From positions 22,919,175-22,983,174 of the forward strand of contig CM023540.1 of NCBI GenBank assembly GCA_013350335.1: a stretch of DNA of 64,000 nucleotides, written 5' to 3'. Position numbers and translations under genes: made by a program. Below, in pieces: positions 36,310 through 48,324 of the stretch (its first letter is position 1; each line of letters begins with the position of its first letter). The DNA comes from Chimonanthus salicifolius (lineage: Eukaryota; Streptophyta; Magnoliopsida; Laurales; Calycanthaceae). Below the pieces are notes generated by a model, which did no database searches, was not told the origin of the DNA, and saw only the letters and a list, made by a program, of their open reading frames with translations.

Positions 36310-37143
36310 ATGGCTTTATGGTATTAAAAAGGATTCTATTTGTAAGAAGGGGTAGCAAAGGGGTCACAATTTTCATTAGGAGGAGGAAGATAAAGAGTTC
36401 CTGCCCAGTCTGCTATAATGAAAGAGACCAAAAATAAAGTGTGAAGGGTTCATGCTCTGTTTAGCTTTTTAGAGTGGTCATACAAGGATAAATGTAAAGA
36501 CATATTCCATAGCTTAGCTTTTTAGAGAGACAGGGAATATTTTATCTTTGCTTTGGACCTGATCATGACTCCCCACTAATGTAAATCTCTAGGTTTTCTT
36601 AAGAAAATGTTTATTGTGAACTGGTGTATAATGAATTGTTATCTAACTTTTAATCGCAATCTTTGAATTGAATAATCGGTTGAATTTAAAAGTAATTTCT
36701 AACACTTTTTTATTTATGTAAAGGTTATGATTTATCTTCGAACTCAAATTTGTACAATTCCAATATACTTAGATGGAAGTGTTATCCTTTTTGTAGTCAA
36801 ATATAAAGAGAATAAAAGGTAGGTGGCCTGGAAACTATGGAAAGTCTGCCAAAGTCTGCCATGGGTGATATTAGTATGTTGTTTGTGGTGTAGATTCAAT
36901 CTCATATAAGGAGATGGATTGTATGGTCAAGATAGATGACAATCTTTGCAATTTTTTTATTTGAATTGTGTTTAAACAAAGGCTTTGGGCCATTTTACAG
37001 ACACACCAAGGAAGTTGAGGTTTTGCTTCATCCATTCGAGGTTCATCCATTCGAATTATGCATGATGTCAATTTTACGAAAGGTAGTTTTCGACCATATT
37101 CCATTCTTTCGGTGATAAGTTGGAGTTTTAGTTCATCCATTCG
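36310..37143. other. Left flank of the LTR retrotransposon, no gene seen
   Basis: Non-coding. The last 120 bases have three copies of TTCATCCATTCG; the retrotransposon inserted at the third. Confidence 0.5.
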
Positions 37144-39090
37144 TGTTGGTCAAGCTAGATTGTCCTAGAGGGGGGTGAATAGGACAATTGCGGAATTTTA
37201 AATTTCTTTCGAACTTTGGTCAATTAAAATTGGGTTTTTACTAATTAATCCAATTGATCTTCCAAAATATTGAGATTTATAATAAATAATGAATGTGAAG
37301 TGAAATCTCAGCAAACACAACTTCACCAAACAAGTGTGGTAGAAATATAAGAAATAAACACAAATGCATAAAGTAAGGTGAGGAGGTGAGAAGAGATGGA
37401 AAATCTTGACACAAGGATTTTTACGTGGTTCGGCAACCTTGCCTACATCCACGCCTCAAGTACACCACTTGAGGATTCCACTAACTTTCTCCTTCACGGG
37501 TGGAGAAGAAACCTATTACAATCATTGATCTCCTTAACGGGTAGAGATCGAACCTTTACAACACTTGATCTTTTTCACTGGTGAAGATTTGACCAATGAC
37601 ACACAAGAGAACACCTCTCTTGAAATTTCACAAGGGTTACACCAACCCTTTACAATTTTCTCAATAAATAATGGAAAGAATAGTTTTTGAGAAATACCAA
37701 GAACACTAGCCTCGAATTGCTTGAAGTAACTTCGGCGTGCTCTTGAATGTCCTTCTCCTTGCTATGCTCCTTGGTGATGAGTAGATGCTCCGTTGAATAT
37801 CAAACCAAAGATTAGGAGAAGAGGTTTAGGGAAGATAAATGATTTTCCTATGAGAACAATCTATCCCTAAAGGTTCTCTTAAATACACACCCAAGAGTGA
37901 GCCTAAGATGCTCAAGATTTGCCTATGAGAGCTTTGAGTGTGAATGAGATTGAGCTTAAGAACTTTGGTAATCTAACTATGGAGATTTAGTGCTCTTGAA
38001 ATGATTGGGAGTCTTTGAGAATGTTAGAGAGCATTTTTCTCATCAAGAATCAAACTTTGGAATGCCCTAAGGTCATACATTTAAAGCCCTCTTGAAAATA
38101 TGGCCGTTGGAAGTCGAAATCACAAGAATAGAGCCGTTAAAAACTTCCCGTTGCTATTTCAGTCGACTGAACTTAAGATTCAGTCGACTGAAATGCCCAG
38201 CAATGACCGTTGAAACATCTGGGCATAATTCAGCCGACTGAAACAAATATTAAGTCGACTGAAATAGTTTAAGTCGACTGAAACATAAATTCAGCCGACT
38301 GAAACTCGTCTGAGGCTGAAAAGACGAATCTGCAGCACATTCAGTCGACTGAAACATGAATTCAGCCGACTGAATCTCGGCAGTTTTGGTACACCTCCAC
38401 TAAAATGACCATAACTTGGGTTTACGAACTCGGTTTTGAGAGTTCTTGGGCTCTTTAGAAAGATCATTGAGAGATCTATCTACTCACCAAATTTGGTCCA
38501 ATTTGAGGTGCATTTGATATCTCAAATAATCTCTCAAATTAAGGGTATATGACAAAATTGTTTTGATATGTTTTGCACCCTTTCATTAAAATGCTCATAA
38601 CTTGAGCTATACATTTCCAAATTGGGTGTTCTTGGACTTTTTGAAAAGCTCTTTTAGTGCTCCATCAAATCATTAAGATTTTACTAATACATGGGAACAT
38701 TTGATGGGAGAAAAATCTTGTCCAAAATAGAGCAAAATTCACCTAACCTAAGAAATCCAAATTAGCCCAACCAAATTCTAAGTTATGGATTCTAAAGTTT
38801 GTCCCAATGGTAATTCTAGGTCTTGTAAGTCATTGCTAAGGTCCAAATACCTGTGTTGGTTGATATTCATGACGTTCTTCCGATTTCGGTGCAATACCTT
38901 CTAAATGACGTGTCTTCTGGAGCTTCAAACTTGATTTGACTACATAAGTCTTCCAGAGGCACGGTCTTGACACCCGAACAAGGTCACGACAAGTCACACA
39001 AATTGACAACTCATGACTCAGTCGGACACAGTCACGGAATTGACAACTCAGTCTAACTCAGGGGAGGCAGATTTAATTTTTAAGCCAACA
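37144..39090 (-). repeat. 3' LTR (minus-strand element)
   Basis: TGTTGG...CCAACA ends, 1947 bp. Differs from its partner at only one noticed base. Contains the eight-fold palindrome cluster at 38158-38374 and TTTTACGTGGTTCGGC near 37421. Confidence 0.95.
38158..38374. repeat. Eight copies of a 14-bp palindrome in the LTR
   Basis: TTCAGTCGACTGAA or close variants (TTCAGCCGACTGAA, TTAAGTCGACTGAA) start at 38158, 38179, 38229, 38250, 38269, 38290, 38340 and 38361. The same cluster is at 45427-45643 in the other LTR. Spacing is irregular, so this is a set of binding-site-like motifs, not a simple tandem repeat. Confidence 0.9.
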
Positions 39091-39661
39091 ATCTCCCCCT
39101 TTGTCAATTTCGTGACAAAACCTAGAGAATACTCTATGCAGTCCCAAATACAAATTACAGACTTTAACAAGTACAAATACATGCCAAGTACAAAAATACA
39201 ATATTACAATAATCTCAATACACTTGGACATGACTGTATGAAGTCTGAAGGCTTGAAGGTTCAAGGCTGCTCCCCCTTAGAATATGCCTGCGATATTCCT
39301 GTATGCACAACATAAATGACATATTCTGGTAGAAAGTAATCTCCCCAATCGTTAGTGACAATAAACAATATGTGTTTAATTTTATAACATGTCTTAAAAT
39401 AACAATTGCTCCCCCTATCTTTGATACCAATATTGAATTTTTGTTTCTCCCCCAATCTTCATGTATTGACCCTTCAAAAGTTTTCTCTCATGAAAACATT
39501 TGTGTCTCCAGTATTTCAATATTTCTCCCCCTTTTTGTCAAAATTGACAAAGGGCCATGTTAAGAATTTTACATGGAGCACAAGATGGTCATTTGAATAA
39601 GTATAACCTCTCCAGGTTATCATAAACCTTGTCAAATAAGTATTCACATTTACTCCCCCTT
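39091..39661 (-). promoter_or_regulatory. Polypurine tract and a series of PPT-like tracts
   Basis: The PPT directly at the 3' LTR is AAAGGGGGAGAT (minus strand, 39102-39091). Further GGGGGAG-type tracts lie at about 39270-39278, 39409-39416, 39447-39453, 39525-39532 and 39653-39660, with no comparable density elsewhere in the element. The one at 39525 also shares the neighbouring TTTGTCAA context. Confidence 0.8.
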
Positions 39662-42600
39662 AATGTTGGAGGGTGACAAAGGTCTAGAGGTACATGTCAT
39701 AGCATCTCATCATTCATCTAGACAAATATACCTATATAGGGGCAAATGTAATGAGTTATACTAAGACAATGCCATATTTCCAAATGGTATGTGATATGAC
39801 TATAAGCATGGGGAAGGGGAGGAAGGAGAGAAAGGGAAAGCCAATGGTATTTTCAAGATCATTCCAAGTGATACTATATATGGATAGAGATTTAACTTTT
39901 AAGTCCCATTAGTGATACCACTATGATCAATTTAATGGTCTTACACAGTTCTCTTAATGTTCTATGGTTATGAACTGAGGCCAAACAATGAATTTGATAC
40001 CAAATGAAACACAATGATATATATATTTGCCAAAATAAAAATGTCATAAATTTTCAAAACTAATATAATTATGTACGACATTCGGAGAAATGCATCACAA
40101 GTGTACATGGGTAAGGGATGAGACATTTTGACAAGATATACATGTACACAGGGATATTCAAGCATTCATACTTCCATGGAATAACGAACATATACCAATC
40201 ATGCATATCATCATGAAAGCAATTGTAAGACACACCATTTTCCACAAATACATTAAATTGATTAGCCACATTTAAACATAAGTATTTGGGAAGACCATCT
40301 ACCCTATTTGTTTTCAAATATCACACCCCATCAAGAATATATGCTCACAAGTGAAGAATACCATCCATTTATCCAACAAGCAATGCACTAATCTTCCAAT
40401 TTGAAAGCACATGAAAGATCCACCCAACTTTTCATTTTTCATGAATAATCAATAGATTTGACTATCATAAACACCATATGTATTCATGAAAAATGCGAAC
40501 TACTTATGGATATTTGATCATGTACTATTAAAACATTATTCATGAGCATCTTTTATTTTTAACACTCATAAAAATATGCCACTATTAAAGAACTAGAGTT
40601 TTAAAACAAGGTAGATGGAGTTGGAAGTTCTAGGGACCTATAAAGAGTGTGACTAGGTTTGAGGCCATTGATTAAAATAATTAAGTTCATTGTCTGAGAA
40701 GTCCATCCAACCCAAGTTATGTACTGTGGTGAGGTTATGAAATCATCATTAATAGAAGTCATTAAAATGAAGCCAAGGGTGAAGTCATATGAGTGGAGCG
40801 CAGAAAAGAATGCTCATGATTTAGAACAGAGTATTCAATGTGGAATACATTTATGAAGCATAAGTAGTCATGCCACACTATGATCATAAGATAGGAGTGG
40901 AAGATTGATGTTCAGATAAGCTCTATGTGGATGTTCATGAGGTTGTTGCATGAAAAGAGTATTGAGTGATTCATCCAAAAGTGATTGACCAGTATCCCTT
41001 AAACATTTATGGAGAGGGGGAATTTTGAAAAGTATGAGAGTAAACTACTTATAGAGTACTCTTTCCAAGGTATTATCAATTTGTTTTTCTCCAATTGTAC
41101 ATTTCCGCACATGACTCATATAATCATCCATTTAGCCCAGTGTAAAGTTGTTTTCACTTAATAGAATCATAACAACAGGGCTTCATTTGTCTTTTATAGC
41201 CAAGAACACATGTAAGTACAAAGGACAAGGTGTTGGAGACAATTATTTGCCATTCATATCTGATACCATAGATAATTATGAAAAGTTGTATGGTCCAAAA
41301 CAATGCCAATCATGAGAGTGTCTTCATGAAGTAATTATAACAATTTCAGCAATATACACTTTAAGAGAGTGACATCTCATCCTTAATGTTCACTTGAATG
41401 ACGGATCATAGCAAGGTATGAAAACAATTCACAAAAGATCAATGATTTTGTGAAGCATTTTAATTTGTGACCGTTTCATTTTTCTTTAAACTCAAATGTT
41501 ATCATGGAAATCAAGTCATAATATAAGTATACAAATTACAGATGGCAAGCCCATAAGATAAGTCAATAGGAGTTGCATTTCAAGCATATTTATCAAATAA
41601 AAGAGATATCTTTAGCATGAGTATTTCTATATCCCTTATAACCCAAATGATTGACTTGTGGATATAGCATGAGTTTCAGGGTATGAAATTTAGATTACCA
41701 AAATGCAAGCCAATATGATGTTTTAATTCGGATTACATTTCATTTTTACTAAGCTACTTTGACTTCCATGTATAAGATAAGATTTTATCATTGTCAAGAT
41801 ATGGAAGATCAAGGTGAAGGGCTAATTTTCATTAAGCATTATTCAGGATGAGGGACACTGTGGCTTTCAGTTTTACAGTTAAATGCCTTTTAACTTCAAA
41901 TCAGTACTAAACCATCAACTAAGGATTTAGTGAAAATCATGGGAATGAATGAGACGTCTCATGAAGATGTATTGGCCAAATGGATGTTTTCACAATGTAT
42001 GTAATGACCAAAGATATTCATTCAAGAGATAGCCACAACATATAATTCAGACATGAAAATATTTTCAAGGATGCTCAAGGTATAATCATCGAGTCAAGCC
42101 AATATGGGGATTTTTAGCACAGAACCAGAGTTACTGCAGTTTGCAGTAACTGAAATTTCAGCATATTTTGGTATGGCTGAATTTGAATAAGAAAGGTCTA
42201 GTGGATTAAATTATGTTCATGAAGGAGAAGATCCATAATAATCCTTAGACGATAGTCATTCATTCAGTTGTTATAGTGATTTGGATTTTACTTGAAAGTA
42301 TATTCAATCATGCTCATACAATCCTTTGGACATGCTTACAAATGAAAGTTATCTAGATCATATCTCAAGTTTATCAAATGTGAGACCTACTTCTAATTAT
42401 CCATTTCAGTCCTTCCAGACATATCAAGATTCCTCAATTTATCATTTACTGAAAGGTGCAGATGTGTATAAATGAGAAAGTGGAAATAACCTAGTATTTA
42501 TCCATATCACAAACATTTTGCATTGTGTAATGGTGCTAATGTTTCTGTTAGTCATTCATCAATAATACCAGACATAAGACCAAAAATTGAGCAGTAGATA

Positions 42601-42821
42601 CCCATTATGTCAATCAGTAATAGCAAGCCATATATATATATTCATTCCTCAAGTATGATACTCATAAAAGAAACAGAACATATACAGATTCATCAAATAT
42701 AAGTAATACGGCAATAGATGATTAAGGCAAGAAGAAATCCAAACATGACAGATTCTAATGTGAAGGTATATGTTTAAGAACATGGAATCTGACAGAGGTT
42801 CAAACTCATGAGTGTCAAGAT
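39662..42821. other. Non-coding interior of the retrotransposon
   Basis: About 3.2 kb, AT-rich, where pol would lie. No frame over about 80 codons and no recognisable integrase or reverse transcriptase piece on either strand. What it descends from is not visible. Confidence 0.65.
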
Positions 42822-44345
42822 CTAACCCACTCCCCTAACTTTGGGAACCCATTGGGTGATAGAAGAAGGTCTACGGGGTCCAATGATGTCAAACACATGA
42901 ACATTTGACTTTCTCTTTTCAGTGTTCTTGTTTGTTTGACAGAATTTTGTAAATTCATTTAAAGCTTCAATTAATTTATGAGTTAAGGCATAATTTAGAT
43001 TTCCATTTAAGTTGTTATGCCTTTGTCCTTGATTTTGAAATTTTGGTGGATAACTCTTTTGATTTTTGTTTACAAATTTTTTTCTTATCTTTGAGTTAGC
43101 ACTTTTTGATTCTTCATTGTGAACCTTTTGCCTTTGATATTTCATTTTTATTTGATTTGCATTTTGATATTGATTTTCTTTTCTTGATTTGCATTCAAAC
43201 ATTAGATGCCCGGTTTGCCCACAATAAAAACATTTTATGATTTTGAGTGGAGGAGTTGAGAGAGACTTACTTTTTACAAAAATAGTTGGTTTGACGGATT
43301 CTTTAACATTTTTCTTGTCATAACCAAGACCCGTCTTATCTCCAAAGGGTTTACTCAATTTCAAGAGTTTTTCAAGTTTCTCTTCTCCTTTGGTGAACTT
43401 CAATTCAAATTTTTCTTTATATCGTTTTAAATCATTTACTTCTTTTATGAGCTTTTGATTTTCAACACTTAGAATTGATTGAGCTTGTGGAATATGGTTT
43501 TTTAGCTCTTTGAGTTCATTTTTTATTTTGGCATTTTCTTCTTCTTCACCACTTAGCACAATTTTCAAAAGTTTATAGTCTTCTTTTAATAAGTGAAGTT
43601 CATGCTTTAGTTTTCTTACTTCATTTTCAAGATTAGCTTTTTCTTCAATTTCCATTTTTAAGCACTCTTCAAGTTTTAGACAATCTTTTTGTTTGGCGTT
43701 AGAATTTTCTTGAATTTTATCTCCTTTAAATTTTAATGCCTTTTCTTTAGCTAATTCTAATTCTTTTAAGATTTTCTCATTTGTTAACTTTTCATAACTT
43801 AGCTCATTCGAAAGTTTTTTGTTTTCATTCATTGCCTTAGTAAATCTTTTAGTTAACTTTTCAAATTCAAGACATAGATCTTTATAGCCTTCTTGAAGAA
43901 TATCATATTCTTGTTCTTCTTGTAAATCTTCATCTTTAGGTTCTTCAATTATATTATTGACATTATTATGTTCAAGAGTTTGGATGGGTCCTAGACAATA
44001 GACTTCTTCCATCGTTTCTTCCTTCTTAGGTTTTTCATGGGTTTCCTCTAAAATGTCCCATGCCTCTTTTGCGGTTTCACATGATATGATGTTGTCCAAG
44101 ATGTTTGATGAAACGGCACAAAATATGGCATCAAGGGCTTTTGCATTGGCCGAGTGCATACTCTTTTCAACATCACTCCAAGTGAAGTAACTTTTGATTG
44201 GTTGAGTCCAACCACATTTAATCATTTCCCAAAGAGCTCCATCTACTTTGATTAAACATACATTCATTTTAGCTCTCCAAAGAGCATAGTTGGAGCCATC
44301 AAAGATTGGAGGACTCATCATAGCCAAGCTATCTCCCATTGACAT
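42822..44345 (-). CDS. gag: Copia/Sirevirus-type gag polyprotein, 507 aa
   Basis: Gag forms the particle in which the element's RNA is packaged. The frame is uninterrupted. Residues 12-105 match the first half of the Copia gag core (PPIFDGSNYALWRAKM, ETAKEAWDILEETHE). The second half of that core, normally 100-plus residues, is absent: the sequence passes directly to a Lys/Glu-rich segment. Residues about 140-330 form a long coiled coil. KPFGDKTGLGY at 332-342 is typical of Sirevirus gag. A CCHC zinc knuckle (C372, C375, H380, C385) follows, then a basic Asn/Lys-rich stretch. It ends with a QWVPKV segment like the gag/pol junction of related elements, then stops. Confidence 0.88.
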   Translation of the reverse strand: MSMGDSLAMMSPPIFDGSNYALWRAKMNVCLIKVDGALWEMIKCGWTQPIKSYFTWSDVEKSMHSANAKALDAIFCAVSSNILDNIISCETAKEAWDILEETHEKPKKEETMEEVYCLGPIQTLEHNNVNNIIEEPKDEDLQEEQEYDILQEGYKDLCLEFEKLTKRFTKAMNENKKLSNELSYEKLTNEKILKELELAKEKALKFKGDKIQENSNAKQKDCLKLEECLKMEIEEKANLENEVRKLKHELHLLKEDYKLLKIVLSGEEEENAKIKNELKELKNHIPQAQSILSVENQKLIKEVNDLKRYKEKFELKFTKGEEKLEKLLKLSKPFGDKTGLGYDKKNVKESVKPTIFVKSKSLSTPPLKIIKCFYCGQTGHLMFECKSRKENQYQNANQIKMKYQRQKVHNEESKSANSKIRKKFVNKNQKSYPPKFQNQGQRHNNLNGNLNYALTHKLIEALNEFTKFCQTNKNTEKRKSNVHVFDIIGPRRPSSITQWVPKVRGVG

Positions 44346-44398
44346 TTTACTAGCTTAAGATCAACTCTTAGACGGTTAAGTCGAGTACAAGAGACCTC

Positions 44399-44410
44399 GC
44401 TCTGATACCA
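44399..44410 (-). promoter_or_regulatory. Primer binding site for initiator Met tRNA
   Basis: TGGTATCAGAGC on the minus strand, two bases after the 5' LTR end. This is the usual plant initiator-Met PBS and fixes the element's orientation. Confidence 0.93.
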
Positions 44411-44412
44411 AT

Positions 44413-46359
44413 TGTTGGTCAAGCTAGATTGTCCTAGAGGGGGGTGAATAGGACAATTGCGGAATTTTAAATTTCTTTCGAACTTTGGTCAATTAAAATT
44501 GGGTTTTTACTAATTAATCCAATTGATCTTCCAAAATATTGAGATTTATAATAAATAATGAATGTGAAGTGAAATCTCAGCAAACACAACTTCACCAAAC
44601 AAGTGTGGTAGAAATATAAGAAATAAACACAAATGCATAAAGTAAGGTGAGGAGGTGAGAAGAGATGGAAAATCTTGACACAAGGATTTTTACGTGGTTC
44701 GGCAACCTTGCCTACATCCACGCCTCAAGTACACCACTTGAGGATTCCACTAACTTTCTCCTTCACGGGTGGAGAAGAAACCTATTACAATCATTGATCT
44801 CCTTAACGGGTAGAGATCGAACCTTTACAACACTTGATCTTTTTCACTGGTGAAGATTTGACCAATGACACACAAGAGAACACCTCTCTTGAAATTTCAC
44901 AAGGGTTACACCAACCCTTTACAATTTTCTCAATAAATAATGGAAAGAATAGTTTTTGAGAAATACCAAGAACACTAGCCTCGAATTGCTTGAAGTAACT
45001 TCGGCGTGCTCTTGAATGTCCTTCTCCTTGCTATGCTCCTTGGTGATGAGTAGATGCTCCGTTGAATATCAAACCAAAGATTAGGAGAAGAGGTTTAGGG
45101 AAGATAAATGATTTTCCTATGAGAACAATCTATCCCTAAAGGTTCTCTTAAATACACACCCAAGAGTGAGCCTAAGATGCTCAAGATTTGCCTATGAGAG
45201 CTTTGAGTGTGAATGAGATTGAGCTTAAGAACTTTGGTAATCTAACTATGGAGATTTAGTGCTCTTGAAATGATTGGGAGTCTTTGAGAATGTTAGAGAG
45301 CATTTTTCTCATCAAGAATCAAACTTTGGAATGCCCTAAGGTCATACATTTAAAGCCCTCTTGAAAATATGGCCGTTGGAAGTCGAAATCACAAGAATAG
45401 AGCCGTTAAAAACTTCCCGTTGCTATTTCAGTCGACTGAACTTAAGATTCAGTCGACTGAAATGCCCAGCAATGACCGTTGAAACATCTGGGCATAATTC
45501 AGCCGACTGAAACAAATATTAAGTCGACTGAAATAGTTTAAGTCGACTGAAACATAAATTCAGCCGACTGAAACTCGTCTGAGGCTGAAAAGACGAATCT
45601 GCAGCACATTCAGTCGACTGAAACATGAATTCAGCCGACTGAATCTCGGCAGTTTTGGTACACCTCCACTAAAACGACCATAACTTGGGTTTACGAACTC
45701 GGTTTTGAGAGTTCTTGGGCTCTTTAGAAAGATCATTGAGAGATCTATCTACTCACCAAATTTGGTCCAATTTGAGGTGCATTTGATATCTCAAATAATC
45801 TCTCAAATTAAGGGTATATGACAAAATTGTTTTGATATGTTTTGCACCCTTTCATTAAAATGCTCATAACTTGAGCTATACATTTCCAAATTGGGTGTTC
45901 TTGGACTTTTTGAAAAGCTCTTTTAGTGCTCCATCAAATCATTAAGATTTTACTAATACATGGGAACATTTGATGGGAGAAAAATCTTGTCCAAAATAGA
46001 GCAAAATTCACCTAACCTAAGAAATCCAAATTAGCCCAACCAAATTCTAAGTTATGGATTCTAAAGTTTGTCCCAATGGTAATTCTAGGTCTTGTAAGTC
46101 ATTGCTAAGGTCCAAATACCTGTGTTGGTTGATATTCATGACGTTCTTCCGATTTCGGTGCAATACCTTCTAAATGACGTGTCTTCTGGAGCTTCAAACT
46201 TGATTTGACTACATAAGTCTTCCAGAGGCACGGTCTTGACACCCGAACAAGGTCACGACAAGTCACACAAATTGACAACTCATGACTCAGTCGGACACAG
46301 TCACGGAATTGACAACTCAGTCTAACTCAGGGGAGGCAGATTTAATTTTTAAGCCAACA
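44413..46359 (-). repeat. 5' LTR (minus-strand element)
   Basis: TGTTGG...CCAACA ends, 1947 bp, followed on the minus strand by the PBS. The palindrome cluster lies at 45427-45643. Confidence 0.95.
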
Positions 46360-46366
46360 ATTCGAA

Positions 46367-46392
46367 ACTCCGTTTGCCCATACAAACGGAGT
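46367..46392. repeat. Perfect hairpin beside the retrotransposon insertion site
   Basis: ACTCCGTTTG at 46367-46376 is inverted at 46383-46392 around a 6-base loop. No T-run follows, so it is not an obvious terminator. Confidence 0.7.
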
Positions 46393-46595
46393 GAGTGATC
46401 GAGTAACGTTACTATGTCGAAGTTGATCTGAAAATCTCCTTAGACGTCGAGATTCTTTGAGTTTGAATTTTCTTGAATCTATTGAATTCATGCCGGATCT
46501 TGCAGAATTCGTTATTTTCTACTTTCTTTTAGTATAAAGACATAATTAGGCAAAATAGCATATGTATCAATGCAATCATCCTTATACAAAAATAT

Positions 46596-47272
46596 CGGTA
46601 AGAGGCAATGCAACGGGAGGTTTGGTCTCCTCCGCCGCTTGGTTCTTTAAAATTTAATGTGGATGGTGCTTCTAGGGGTAAGTCTGGACCTGCTGGGATT
46701 GGAGGAGTACTTAGAGATTATTTGAGCCACAGTAGTATCGTCTTCTCAGAATTTGTGGGGTCTTTGGAATCGAATGAAGTGGAGCTTCTTAGCATTAGGA
46801 GAGCCTTGACCTTAGGTGTTGTTTTGGGGGGAGGTAGGTTAGTTATTGAGAGTGACTCTTCCAACGCCATTAAATGGACTAGTGGGGTGAAGCGTCCCCC
46901 GTGGAGACTTACCTCTTTGGTGAGGGAGATTAAGGTGTTGACTGCCGAAATGGATGTGTCTTTTTCTCTCATTAGTCGATCAGTGAATAGAGTAGTGGAT
47001 TTTTTTGCTAAAAATGGCATTGATGGAACTATTCGGGGTTTTTTTCCATTTTTAGGAAGGATTTCTATTCTAGTTGGACTGTTTTTGTAATTTGTTGATT
47101 TTAGCTTATTGTTTTCTTCTTTTTGGACTGTTTTTGTAATTTGTTGGTTTTAGCTTGTTGTTTTCTTCTTTTGTAGTCTATCTCTCTCAGACCTTTTTTC
47201 TTTTTTTTTTGCTCTTCTGTATTATGATCCTTTTATTAATGAAATCTTTATTGTCACTGTTAAAAAAAAAAG
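46596..47272 (+). mobile_element. LINE 3' end with RNase H domain and poly(A) tail
   Basis: The frame 46608-47090 (160 codons) is the RNase H domain at the end of plant L1-type ORF2: KFNVDGASRG and PAGIGGVLRD, ESNEVELLSIRRAL, VIESDSSNAI, and RSVNRVVDFFAKNG. The first three acidic residues are in place. Downstream, a segment of about 50 bp (TTTTTGTAATTTGTTG, TAGCTT, GTTTTCTTC) is tandemly repeated, and the element ends in an A-run at 47262-47270. Everything 5' of RNase H is missing. The domain lacks stops, suggesting a fairly recent insertion. Confidence 0.75.
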
Positions 47273-47274
47273 GT

Positions 47275-48300
47275 AATGTTATTATTAGCTTTCCATTGTG
47301 ATAATTTTATATGAATATTATAATTAAAGTAAATAAAAACAAAAAATATCAAATTACTTATTTAAAAGCTTAAAATCTATAAATTGAAAATATAGAGGGA
47401 TTTTAGTTAATTATTGGCACCATACATCATAATACGATTAAATATTGTGACATTATCATCTATAACAACACTTTAAATATATAAAAATAATATTATCAAG
47501 AATTAAACTATCAAAATATTTTTCAGGATATTGAAGATAATTGTGATGGTGTTCAGAAGCAGAGACCCTCACATAGATCAATAGAATTTGTAAAAAAAAT
47601 TGTCCCAGTTTGGTTTGCTAGTCTGGTGACGTAAGCAATAAAAATTAAATTTCAAGACCAGAATAGAAAAGGTAGATTAAAAATATATCGATCAATTTAT
47701 CTAAATTGGAATTTTTTTTATTTATAATTATTGACACTTCACAAGAACTTTAAAAAAAGAATTCCAGATTTTTGTGCAGTGAGTCAGTGACAGGTATGAA
47801 GTTATGAACTATAGTGGTACTGCGTACTGGGTAGTGATTGTTTGTGATGAGGTCATATATTTTACGTCAGCGCCTACGTCATTCGCTGCCTTCTGCCTTC
47901 TCCCTTCTGATCATTGAAGAGAGATAATAATTTTTTGTAATTAAATAGCCATAAATGGGTAATCCTCACGCGATACTTTTGTGTAATTAGACTTTACCTT
48001 TCACCGTTGTCGTATGAATAATTTAAAAAATTAATTATCAAAATATATCTACTTTATATTTTATGAATTTTAAAATTGATTTTAAGTGAAAACGATAAAA
48101 TCGTATTCATTTAAAATAAGTCTCAGAATTTATAAATTTTAAATTAAATAAATTTAATAATTTATTTGTAAAAATCGGTCGAGAAACGACCTCATTTGAA
48201 AACTCGAGCGAAACGTGGGAAAAACCAACAGTTGATAAAGGAACTAGAACAACTCGCCATTTTGGAGTGATCGGCTCGCGCTGTGTGAGTATCACTACCC
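47275..48300. other. AT-rich intergenic, no gene seen
   Basis: Short frames only; no motif recognised on either strand. Confidence 0.55.
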
Positions 48301-48324
48301 TTTAATAAAATTCAACGACTCCGT

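Larger units (their letters stand above)
37144..46359 (-). mobile_element. Complete non-autonomous gag-only LTR retrotransposon, Sirevirus-type Copia
   Basis: LTRs of 1947 bp at 37144-39090 and 44413-46359 start TGTTGG and end CCAACA; line-by-line reading finds one difference (38406 T, 45675 C). ATTCG flanks both sides (37139-37143, 46360-46364). On the minus strand the order is 5' LTR, PBS, gag, 3.7 kb non-coding, PPT, 3' LTR. No protease, integrase, reverse transcriptase or RNase H frame is found in the 5322-bp interior, so movement needs enzymes from elsewhere. Gag type, palindromes in the LTR and several PPT-like tracts fit SIRE/Maximus elements. Gag-only elements of this kind have been called TR-GAG. 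Confidence 0.93.

Noticed and set aside
37198..37584. Small ORFs of 84 and 62 codons, identical at 44467-44853
   Set aside because: They are identical only because both lie in the LTRs; no domain is seen.
38158..38374. CRISPR-like array of palindromes
   Set aside because: Distances between motifs vary widely, there are no Cas genes, the host is a plant, and the cluster is duplicated because it lies in an LTR.
42822..44345. Lone gag as a domesticated host gene
   Set aside because: It is enclosed by near-identical LTRs with PBS, PPT and target duplication, so it belongs to a mobile element.
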